Shown here: positions 42,808-54,900 of the stretch, piece by piece
Numbering within the stretch: position 1 is the first letter of the stretch
Layout: every line of letters begins with the position of its first letter
DNA from: Protula sp. h YS-2021
Taxonomy: Eukaryota > Annelida > Polychaeta > Sabellida > Serpulidae
DNA: 64,000 nt
Assembly: GCA_949752745.1 (NCBI GenBank)
Contig: OX457028.1
Span: 19,720,221-19,784,220 of the forward strand
Direction of reading: 5' to 3'
The notes under the pieces: model-generated
Database searches by the model: none
The model's input: the letters and a program-made list of their open reading frames with translations, nothing else
What the model was told of the DNA's origin: nothing
Made by a program: the position numbers and the translations under genes

Positions 42808-45800
42808 GTTGTTTTTGTTTGTTTTTGCTTTTTAATTTTTTTTGTTTTTGTTTTTAGTCGTTTCCTGTGAGTAGTATAGAAACGAGAGTTCTGGCTCACT
42901 TTGTGACGTCATACTGTCTGGACCGGAAGTGACGTCATGTCTTGAAGTGACGTCACCATGTCTGGAAGTGACGTCATCATGTCTGGACCGGAAGTGACGT
43001 CATAGGCATAGTCATGGCAACGTGTTGTTGTCATGGCAACAAAGTAAACAACAGTAAACGACAGTTCTACGCCAGGAAGTGACGTCTGGGCCGGAAGTGA
43101 CCTCATATTGTCTGGACCGGAAGTGACGTCATAGGTGTTGTCATGGCAACGAATTGAAACTTTGTAAACAAAAGTGAACATTGTAAACAAACTGTGTAAG
43201 CAAACTTTGTAAACAAAATTTGTAAACAAACTTTATAAACAAAATTTGTAAACAAACTTTGTAAACAAAGTTTGTAAACAAAATTTGTTAACAAACTTTG
43301 GTTATTTACATAATTGAAACTCATTAAAACTTTGTAAACAAACTTAGTAAACAAACTTTTTTCCCTCACAAACTCTCTCTCTCTCCACACACACACACAC
43401 ACCACGACTGAGCGTTTCATAAGCCACATAGGTATTTCAACCTTCTGTGGCAACTTTTTTTTCCCCCACACTCTCATGCATACATACCAACACCATGATA
43501 AAATGTTTTGCTTATGTTGCTCTTTGTACTCCATTTTTCTTTTTTTTGTTTAAAATCCAGTGTTTACTTAGTAAAGAAAATGGAGTCATACAACCTTCAA
43601 TCGTCATCAGAAGCATTTCGTCATCAGTGTAATCAGACTGCGTAATCAGATTTCGTCATCAACAATGTAGACAGCGGTGTCAGGCTTTTTTGTTTTTCTG
43701 AGGCAGCAATGTCTAACTGCTTGGAGTTGCAGTATGACCCTAAGTGTTATACTTGACCGATTTGCATGAAAATTTCACTGTTTAATTCAGTTTTATATCT
43801 AGTTTTCACATAGTCATGGACTGGTTGCGCAGCTGGCTGTATGTATCATGAATTCACCTTAAAATGATAAGTTAAAAGTGGAATAACTTTTGTTATGATT
43901 GACGGATTTGCATGAAACTTTCACTGTTTGATTCAGTTTTATATCTATCACTGAAACTTTAGATGAGTCTTCTATGGAAAGTCAAAGCGTCAACATGACT
44001 GAAAAGAATGCACATGCTTGTACAGAATGTGGTGCGTTGTACAACAGTCAAGAAGCTTTGTTCAAACATATGGAACATTGTGTTGAGGGTGATGATGACG
44101 GCCGCTCTGAAAGTGAGTCAGAAACAGACTCTGAAAGTGAGTCAGAAACAGACTCTGTTTGGTATGATATGGTTCAAGAAGTCTACGATGAATATGATAC
44201 CAAATTTCAAGAAAAGGTTTCAGAATATGAAGAACAAGGGCTTGAAGATGCGCGTGAATTAGCAAGTGATGACTTTCGACCCATTTATAAGCGTCGACTT
44301 AAACAACTGTTTATGAGACTATTCAAATATGCCCAACGTCTACAACAAAACGAACATTATGAAACCATTTTAGAAGACTTTAATTACTTTGTTGATGAAA
44401 AACATTACGAGTATTCAAAGGCACTAAAGGCGGCTATAAGAAGAAACGATGCATTCTTTGAAGAGCTTCTAGATGAGGAGGAGGAAGATGAAAGCAGTGA
44501 CGAAGAAAATGATATGGATGCCAGTGAACAGAGTGAAGCAGATGAAGAAAAATTTATTTGACTTATTTGACTAAACATTATAATAAAGACTTTGTAAATC
44601 AATAAATGTTATAATATTGTTATAGATTTAAGCTGTATGTATTTAAGTGTATTTAAATGTATTAATAAACCTATTCAACATATGTCTTGTTTTATCTTTG
44701 ATTGAACTACAACTTCTTGAACAACTTGTTAAACAGCATGTTTTTGAACAAGTTGAACATGTTGAACTTGTTCAACATGTTCAACAATATGTTGAACATG
44801 TTGAACATGTTCAACTTGTTGAACATGTTGTTGAACATGTTGAACATGTTGAACATGTTCAACTTGTTGAACATGTTGTTGAACATGTTGAACATGTTGA
44901 ACATGTTCAACTTGTTGAACATGTTGTTGAACATGTTGAACAACAGCTTGTTGAACAATTGTTGTACAATTGCTAAACAACTTGTTGAATAATAGTTTGA
45001 CGTAAAAATAATTCAAACACATGTTTGAATGGTGGGGGGCGCGCGCCATTCCAATAACCCACCTATGCACAAACTACTGTAAACTAAAACATCAATCTGA
45101 ATCCAACGGTGAAATTTTCATGCAAATCCGTCAACTATAGCAGAAGTTATCCCACTTTTTACAAAATTAAAAATTGTGGTAAATATGCACACAGCCAACT
45201 GCGCAAATATCCTATAACCACTTAATGTTAAAACTAGATATAAAACTGAATCAAACAGTGAAAGTTTCATGCAAATCCGTCAATCATAACAAAAGTTATT
45301 CCACTTTTAACTTATCATTTTAAGGTGAATTCATGATACATACAGCCAGCTGCGCAACCAGTCCATGACTATGTGAAAACTAGATATAAAACTGAATTAA
45401 ACAGTGAAAGTTTCATGCAAATCCGTCAATCATAACAAAAGTTATTCCACTTTTAACTTATCATTTTAAGGTGAATTCATGATACATACAGCCAGCTGTG
45501 CAACCAGTCCATGACTATGTGAAAACTGAATTAAACAGTGAAATTTTCATGCAAATTGGTCAAGTAGAACACTTAGGGTCATACTGCAACTCCAAGCAGT
45601 TAGACATTGCTGCCTCAGAAAAACACAAAAGCCTGACACCGCTGTCTACATTGTTGATGACAAAAACTGATTACGCAGTCTGATTAAACTGATGACGAAA
45701 TGCTGCTGATGACGATTGAAGGTTGTATGACTCCATTTTCTTTACTAAGTAAACACTGCATTTTAAACAAAAACAAAAAACAAATGGAGTACAAAGAGCA

Positions 45801-45929
45801 ACATAAGCAAAACATTTTATCATGGTGTTGGTATGTATGCATGAGAGTGTGGGGGAAAAAAAAGTTGCCATCAGAAGGTTGAAATGCCTATGTGGCTTAT
45901 GAAACGCTCAGTCGTGGTGTGTGTGTGTG

Positions 45930-45964
<35 letters not shown>

Positions 45965-48900
45965 TGTGAGGGGAAAAAGTTTGTTTACAAAGTTTGTTTA
46001 CAAAGTTTTAATGAATTTCAAGTATGTAAATAACCAAAGTTTGTTTACAAATTTTGTTTACAAAGTTTGTTTATAAAGTTTGTTTACAAATTGTGCTTAC
46101 AAAGTTTGCTTACAAAGTTTGTTTACAAACTTTCAATGAGTTTCAATTATGCAAATAACCAAAGTTTGTTACAAATTTTGTTTACAAATTTTGTTTACAA
46201 ATTTTGTTTACAAAGTTTGTTTACAAATTGTGTTTACAAAGTTTGCTTACAAAGTTTGTTTACAAAGTTTGTCTACAAAGAGTCAATGAGTTTCAATTGT
46301 GTAAATAACCAAAGTTTGTTTACAAATTTTGTTTACAAATTTTGTTTGCAAAGTTTGTTTACAAAGTTTGTCTACAAAGTGTCAATGAGTTTCAATTATG
46401 TAAATAACCAAAGTTTGTTTACAAATTTTGTTTACAAATTTTTTTTACAAAGTTTGTTTACAAATTTTGTTTATAAAGTTTGTTTACAAGTTTTGTCTAC
46501 AAAGTTTGCTTACACAGTTTGTTTACAATGTTCACTTTTGTTTGCAAAGTTTCAATTCGTTGCCATGACAACACCTATGACGTCACTTCCGGTCCAGACA
46601 GCACTTCCGGTCCAGACAGTATGACGTCACTTCCGGCCCAGACGTCACTTCCTGGCGTAGAACTGTCGTTTACTGTTGTTTACTTTGTTGCCATGACAAC
46701 AACACGTTGCCATGACTACGCCTATGACGTCACTTCCGGTCCAGACATGATGACGTCACTTCCAGACATGATGACGTCACTTCCAGACATGACGTCACTT
46801 CCGGTCCAGACAGTATGACGTCACAAAGTGAGCCAGAACTCCCGTTTCTATACTACTCCTGTGTATATCACAATATTGACAACAGCATCGATGAAAGACA
46901 CTTTTTATTGTTCGATTTCATGTGATAGTTATCACTGAAGGTGGTGATTATTTTAAAAAATAATATTTTTTCACAGCACCATGTAGATCTATCCCAGATT
47001 ATAACACGCACCAGTTAGGTAATGCACTCCCGTAAAAAGAAATGATAAGAAACCCGTTAGCGTGCTCTTACCGCGTACAAAAGTCACAAAGCTAATTCAC
47101 AGAAAAACAATGGGCGTGACTCCGAGATACTATGACGATGGCTTTGTGACGTAAAACGTTTTCCTTTGCGTTTTGCAAGTTGCTAAGCAACACTGGTGTC
47201 GTAGGACAATGCCATGAAAAATGTTCGAGCAAAATCTCGATTTTTTGGCTTTTTTCCGCTATCTTGTGAATCGATTTTGCTTGTTTGTATTACAATGGGG
47301 ATAGATCCTGGTGCAGTCGTGCTTTGTATGGGATTTGAACACTGGTGGAAGGCCAATGAACTCACCGCCGTTCGTTCACAGGCCTTCCATGCGTGCTCGA
47401 ATCCCATACAAAGCACTCAGCCCAATGTTCTCTCCCTATAACAATTTTTCACGATTTAACGGCGAAAAAATGCCATCTGTTTCACCGTCGACAGATGGCA
47501 GTACTGCATACCGGAAGTAATAGCGAGTTGGTGGGAAGAACAGCAGTGCCTGATAACCCCCTCCCGCCTCGAAAAAAGTGTTATTTTTGGGGTGATCTGT
47601 TTGCCACGTGCCACATGACGACAATGTGCCCGCCTTTGTTTACATGCGCATGCGTGTAACTACCTATGAGTGGTATAGACGAGGCTGCCGGCGGGGTGGA
47701 CTCCGCTAGAAGCAACAATAAGACGAAGAAGGCCACGAATATGTTCATCCCTGAAACAACAACACCACTATTATTTTCTCCATTAACACCATAATCACGA
47801 GACTTTCACTTTCGTTTCTTTTTTTATGTTCAGTTTGAAATTTGTTGCTTTTTTTTTTGAGATAACATATGGACATCTTAAATCTTTGCACACTCTGAAA
47901 GAAGTACTAAAATGATGACATGAACATCCACCCGGACAATTTTAGAACAACATTTGCATCTTATACTTTTAAAAAAAGTAAAAGGACAATAAATTCTCAC
48001 AAGCCGTAAGGTTAGCTTGTGGTATTAAAAAATACTTCCAAATATTTTGAAATTTGTTCCGTCCCAGACTCCCCACAAGGGTAGGGGGTGAGGCGAGGGC
48101 AAGGGGACATGGTTTTACATACAACAATGGGAATAAAGTTTATAAATACATATACTTCGTTCCGCGTTGCAAGCCGAGGGTGGAGGGGGCGGGGAGTTGG
48201 GGGGGGGGGTAATTGAACAACATTCAGCGGATCACGTCACCTGCGTTTCCAAGAATAATACAATCAAAAAAGATAATGTTTTTTCATTGAAACCAGAAAT
48301 GTGTCCGTTGGGACATGGATGCCTCGACCGAACTCTCATACAGTTTGGGGAATAGGAATTCCTAGAAGAGCAATTATCTAGATATATTTTTCAAGTACAA
48401 AAACGATAATTTACGTATTAGGCCTCCCACATAAAGGCTTATTAGAAACTCAGTATGGGAAATTTCATGTGAAAAATCCCACAGCGACCTTGAACAACGA
48501 CGCAAGGTCACCGAACCTAATTAGCTCTGGAACATTATTTATAATAGATACATACCAGGTTTGATTGAAATCCAAAAAGTGGAACTTGAGATATGTTATT
48601 TACAGACCATTTGGTGTAGGAAATCCCATGCAAAACATGTCCCGTAGTGACCTTGAAGAGCGACGCAAAGTCACCAAAACCTAGTCAGCTCGAGAACATT
48701 ACATACAGAAGCTACACGCCAAGTTTGACTGAAATCTGATTGGTAGAGCTTGAGATAGCGTAACGCACAGAATGACGGACGGACGGACCTGCGGGACGCA
48801 CAGAATGACGGACGGAAGGACCAGCCACAAACATAATGCCGTCATGACCTTAGTAAAGTACGGGCACAAGAAGCATTAAGTGCTGACTTACCTAAGACCA

Positions 48901-51900
48901 TTTTTGCAGGGGACTCCGGAGGCAGCCAAAAGAGCACTAAGGTGAGTGAGGACAGGAGCACACAGGGCAGGATCAGGATGTAGTTATAGAAAGCCACCTG
49001 CATTAAACACCATTCTGCAGTATTAATTACATTGAGAAATCTTTCTGTTAATATTTCATGCTCGAAGAGATTAAAAAAGTGCACAATTTCGGGAAATCAG
49101 AATGGCAACATAGACCAAATGCGTAAGGATATTTTCTGGGAATATTATTGTCAACATGATGGTGGCTGGGGAGAAGGAGGAACTATGGCCAAGCATATTA
49201 TTAAGGGTTGGGGTTCTTCTGGAGTCCTGATTCACTTTTTAAATTCAGTTAAAGAACTTGAATTCGCCAGCATAATGTACTCGACCCATTTATTACGCAA
49301 CCAGAATGCACCAATTCAAACTTAAAGGCCCAACGAGGACTATAAAAGCAGCCCTTAGCTCCTCCAATTTTCGTTATGATTCTGGAGCTCAACGAGGCAA
49401 CATCAGTTCCTCGCGTACTTTTTTAGTGTTTTTACCAAACTTTTTGACAGATTTTGTTAAAATAAAATGGTCGATGAGATAACAATTACTTTCTAACCAT
49501 ACTAAAAGTATTTTTACAACTGTTTGAAAAGAGTTTACACCAAAATTTAGCTTTAAATCATATCACAATTTTAAAAACTGCCCAATCTCATTGTAAATTC
49601 CACGTGTTTTAATTGTTACTTGATTGACGCTGTCAAAAAATTGACCCATTGATGCTCATTGAACAGCATGTTATAGGGAGCCATTCCAAGCAAAACCGAT
49701 TTCACATATTTTTCCTTTCAACTCCTTTGTCTAAGCTGGAATCACAGTGTGGATACAAATATGCTGCATAAATTAACTGTTATCTTCAATTGGTCATTTC
49801 GCACATCGCACAAAGCCATTTATCTTAAGGTTGTAAAATCTGTATAAAATTGATTGATGGCCTTTTCCAAGAAAGTGAGAAAATGGGCGGACTCCGTGCC
49901 ATGGCTAAAAGCAGCGTTTTCAGTTGAGCCTTTAAGATTAAACCGTGCAAGTTGCCAGTACAAAAAAGCTGACCTCTGATGAGCTCTATCTGTTATGCAT
50001 AAACACAGAGTGAATGGATATTTTAAAAAGTAGTTCCGCTCTTTTAAGAGAATTATTTTCGCGGAATCGGAAGTGGATCTGCGGAGTAAAAAGCTATTAT
50101 ACACAACAGACCGAACCGCCGTGGAGGTTTGCTGTTGAACAACAACGCCGTGTGCATTAATCAAATAACTGGATTCAGTTTCAGAAACTGACCAGAGGAG
50201 AGTGAGAAAAACAAGAAATGCTGGATATTCTTATTTTAACACATTACGCTTAATTTATTATCGTATGCTAAACAGCGATGGTGCTGCTAGAACCGAGCGC
50301 ATTGTACAAACCTTTCGGCGTAGAACAAGGTGAAACGTGAGATCGGGGTAGGGCTCTCTGCAGCAGGGGTAATATTTTGTATTTTTAAATGCGGGATGGC
50401 CCAACACAGTCCACTCATTGCTTTGTATGTAATCAGACAGGTCAATTTGATCATTGTCGTAGTAAAAACCTATGTCCAATTTAAAACCGTCGTATGTCCA
50501 AGAGCCGAACTTCATTGAGCATCTCTGTATGAGAAAATATAGAAAAGGTATTAACAAAAGCTGGAGGTAAAACAGTTAAGAAAGATGCATTGTCATTTTT
50601 CTGTAGCAGATTTTACAAATTACTCAGTTGTTGTGCTTTGTTGTTCCTGATCCATAAATAAATATGGGCACATTTTAATGTACTGTACATTGTGAAGGCG
50701 ACCGCATTTTAAATCCAGAATCTAACTTTTAATTTGCCAGATTTCAATCACAATATTAATGAAAATGATCGAAAGATGCAGCCATCAGTTTATAAGAAAA
50801 TATGGCCATGAGGTGATAACAAGATGGAGGCATGATCTGATAATATGTGACGTCACCTGAACATCAAAAGGGAAGTGGGTGATATCGATGACACAGGAGC
50901 TCTTGAATATCGCTTGTGGAATCCACAGGACGTCGCCATTGGACTGTACCACGGCGAAGGCCTTTCTGTGTTCCTTCAGCCTGTCGTCCGCGCTAAAAAC
51001 AATACAAAGTGATATTTATAACTTTTTTTCAATTAAAAGAATAGCATACTTTTGTGTTATTTTTTCACGTCGCGGAATTTAATATGCAATTCTTTTTTCG
51101 GAAATAAGTGTTACTTGTTGGTCGAACCTGACATTTGTTTACAATCAGTTCTGTGTGTGAGGCTCATGCTACAGCCGACAGAGGTCCAATCTTTCCAATC
51201 TGTATGTCAACTTATTCGTAGTGTAAACCTTGCTTTGTTTTTCTTTTCCTTGCTAACATACTGTAAAATGCATACTTTATTTTTAACAAACACTTTGCGT
51301 AGTTCAGATCTAGTCAGGTTAATGTAATAGTCATAGAATAAGAGAACACTGCAGAACCATGGAATCTGGATCTTCATTGGAACTGAACTAAAGTCTGATT
51401 TCAGGGGTTGTCCTATTTCCGGGGAGGTCTCCATGGACCATTGAAAAGTGGTCCTATCTACGAAGTTGCCCCATTGGTGCGGTGGTCGTATCACGGGGTA
51501 TCACTGTGCACAGAACTAGAACGGCTGCCATTGGTTAAGACACAGTATTCTTTGAGTCATAGGCGGAGAGACAGGCGCGATCAAGTCACTCGGGGAATTG
51601 TCCAATCACATTGTGGCATCGAAGAAAAGATTGCCTTTAGTGATTGTATTTGCATTTAGTTCACTTCAACATAACTTGGCCTTGCAACTGCCTTACACTG
51701 TCATCAGAATACTTAACGCATAACCGAATTGGAGTGTTGAGTGGGGGGGGGGGGGGGCTACTCAGGTACCAACTGATTACTATGCATGACCATAGCTTTT
51801 TAAAAAGAAAGTTCGAAATAATGCCCCGTTTTTAACCAAACGCGGATCACGATTCGGATACAGCCCCATTCCCCTTTTTTTGTGGGTAAGGCGGAGTACT

Positions 51901-54900
51901 GAATGAATATTACCCCCCCCCCCCCCTTTCACGAAACTGGCACTCTTCGCGGTCCTCGCCTGATCTCAAAATTACTCTCCTTTCTCCGCTTTTATTTGGA
52001 CGCGCATGGTAACACATATGATACCAAGTGGCACCCCTGGTAACACATATGATACCAAGTGGCACCCCTGGTAACACATATGATACCAAGTGGCACCCCT
52101 GGTAACACATATGATACCAAGTGGCACCCCTGGTGACACATATGATACCAAGTGGCACCCCTGGTAACACGTATGATACCAAGTGGCACCCCTGGTAACA
52201 CATATGATACCAAGTGTCACCCCTGATAACAGGAGCTAATTTTCTTTGTGCTAATTATCGCACTATTTATCCGATCACTTAAATTAATAACTTGAAAGTT
52301 TTTTTTTTTCGAGTGAAGTGTTTAGCAAAACAACCTGGTTACTGTGTTTAGCCGGATTTGGCGTCACAGGTTTCTATTTTTTCAGGACATCTCAGCTCAC
52401 GCGTGGAAATTCACAAAATAATACACGTTGTTTTTAATTCACTTAAACCACATCTCAATGGAAAGTTGCAGCTGAATGAGGGAGATGCCTAGGGGGCGGT
52501 GGTGGGGGGGGGAGGGCAGGGGGGGGGGCGAGAAGATTCATCAGTAATTTGTCGAACAGACGATTCAAGGAGAAGAGCAAAATCGCCTTTTATTATCCAT
52601 TGTCCAGAAAAGGGATACTAGGCTATTCAACCAAACTCGTTAAAGAGTACAATTTCACCTTTTTTTGTTGCTCTACCATTTATTACTGAAGTGCAAGCTC
52701 TTCTTATAAAATTATGTTATCTTATGCCAGTGCTGAAGGAGCCTCAGACAAGAGTGTATTGCGATGTATAGCAAGAAAGAGGTGCTTACTAGTTATACAA
52801 CACGATGTCTGGAGTCCATATCTTCTCTGTGGGCACCCGGACAAGTTCCACGCCCCCGAACTCGTCTGGATCCCATTGCAGCAGAATATCTTTCCAGATC
52901 TGCGAAATACGTCATATTTGTATGGTCAGCAATGCCTTGTAGCTATCTTGAATTGTAGATAAAAATAAATGTTTTTTATGTCATGAATTGTCATATAATG
53001 AGCTTTCAGAACAATATAAACGGTATTTTACGAGCAGCTGGACAACCATTTGAAACCCCAACCGCTTTACATGTCGTTAAGGATTAGGCGCATGCGCTTT
53101 AATGCCGTTTTCACACATCCGTACTTAGAGAATCTTTCAAATGTTTCAAGATATTTCTCTAATTATACATGTTTGCATAAGGATACCTGTATTCGTATGT
53201 AAATACTTTTGTGTTTCTTATTATTCACGGAGATTTATTAATTACAAGGCATGTCTGCTATTCAATTAAAATATTTTTAAGTCTAAAAATAAATAACATT
53301 TTTACACGATTTGGATATATGCTGCCCTCTGATTAGTAGATTTCTAAGTCAATAATTTTTCGATGTTTATCAGAACGCAGAAGTCGATGGATATTGCAAT
53401 TATTTCCAATCCAAATCCCAGTTAAGTCATGTAACAAAGCATATATTCACCCATTTCAAGTCAGCATGAACATATTATTGACAAGATACGAAAATGTTGA
53501 TCTAATTAGCAGATATTGGCTTATTTTGTATCAAACATGAAGCACTACTGGACAGTAAGAAAATGATGACCTTATGGTCACCATTTTCGTAACTGTCAGT
53601 ACTATCTCCATGTTGACACAGAATAAGTAAATACATGCTTTGTTACATGGTTTACTGCAATGTATATCGACATTTGTGTTCTGGTCAACATTGAAATATC
53701 ATTGGCTGGAGTATCAGCCAATCAGATGACAGCATTTAACCAAGCTTTCTAACAACAGTACTCCAAATAAGTCAATTGCTTCTAAATAGTATGTCTTTGT
53801 TGTTAATTGTTACGTTTTCGAAATGTTAAAATGTCATTTTATATATAAATAATTTTCCCTTTAAATGAAGTTATTTGCTTGTTAGTAAAAAATACTTATG
53901 TAGAGGAAAAGAAGGGTGCTTAGATGTCACCGCTCGGCACTTCCCGGAACCTCAGGAAAGAACCATTCATGGGCCATTAAGCCATTTGTTTGGGGTTTTT
54001 TTCGCTATAAATCAGAACTAAAAACTAACAAAGAGCGCTTAGCGGCAATTAACAGGGACAATGTGCGTCATAAAGAACACAGGAAATACGAGACAAACTC
54101 CAGTTGTTTCTATGAACAAACGTAAACAAAGATTTTAGATTTCCCGCAACTTAATTCTGGTGATATGCATGTACGCACATTGCTTACGTACTTCCGGTTG
54201 CTTCAGCATTCTATTTCCATTTAAAAGCACAGCAAATAGAATTTTGGGAACTGTTCAGGCGAACTGTCTTCACTGTTGATGACATAAATATAATGGGTTG
54301 ACATGTCAAATCGCTCCAAAAAAAACTATCTTAAAAACTTCTAGCTAACGCAGTATCAGTCAATTTTTCCCTTGGCAACTCAAGATCATTAACTGATTTT
54401 TTTAACTCAAATATAATGTAATTTTTATGTTTAAAATACCAAAAATATGGCAGCTAAAAAGCTGTTATACGTCAACGGTATTACAGATATCGACATCTAA
54501 AAGCTGTTAATTTTGGGGCGATAGCTGGCTCTGTAAGGAGAGTTAAGTGCTCAGTAAAAAAATCGCGAAATGTCACTGACACAAGGTCCGCCGCGAAAAT
54601 ATCCCCTACCAAAGTATCCCAGACAAGAAGGATGCCCATCCAAAACAAACGCAGGTGCAATGATTGTCGAGGAGCTTTCGTTTCGGAGGTCATTTTGTTC
54701 GCGATTCGAAAGCGATCAGAAAACTTGAAGCGAGCGTGGTTTAGACTTTGGAACTGCGGGCCCCGGGTCTCAGATCGCAAGTAATTCAACAAAAAATCCT
54801 CCCAAGCCCACATATATAAGATATTGACAACAATTTATACATGGCATTTTGTGTTTGTAAAAAACTGTCGTCATGGCAACCTTCTGATAAACCGGAAATC

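Larger units (their letters stand above)
42870..46857. mobile_element. 4 kb element with giant terminal inverted repeats and one ORF (Polinton-like form)
   Basis: Ends AGTAGTATAGAAACG / CGTTTCTATACTACT (one mismatch just inside) flanked by a perfect 6-bp duplication. The arms are over 1 kb each and pair block by block: ETS/CRE-rich block, RFX-like palindromes, GTAAACA arrays, a simple-sequence block, then 'ccgtcaatcataacaaaag' units. Between them is one intact 195-codon frame on the plus strand and a GAACATGTTC tandem array. Six-base duplications and long inverted repeats are known for Polinton/Maverick elements (Dada is another class with 6-7 bp). No polymerase, integrase or capsid gene is present, so if Polinton-related this is a non-autonomous derivative. 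Confidence 0.82.

Noticed and set aside
42657..42899. Thr-His repeat frame
   Set aside because: Product of the TG microsatellite.
44647..45070. Val-Glu-His-rich and Leu-Asn-Met-rich open frames
   Set aside because: They read a palindromic tandem array and occur on both strands.
46067..46818. Long frames in the right inverted repeat (and 42909-43534 in the left)
   Set aside because: Encoded by GTAAACA and GACGTC repeat units. Repetitive, with no domain.
52009..52228. CRISPR-like array
   Set aside because: The units are directly adjacent with no unique spacers. It is a minisatellite in an intron of a eukaryotic gene.
54481..54813. Signal-peptide exon for the nAChR gene
   Set aside because: It lies downstream of the first ligand-binding-domain exon on the minus strand, so it cannot precede it in the transcript.
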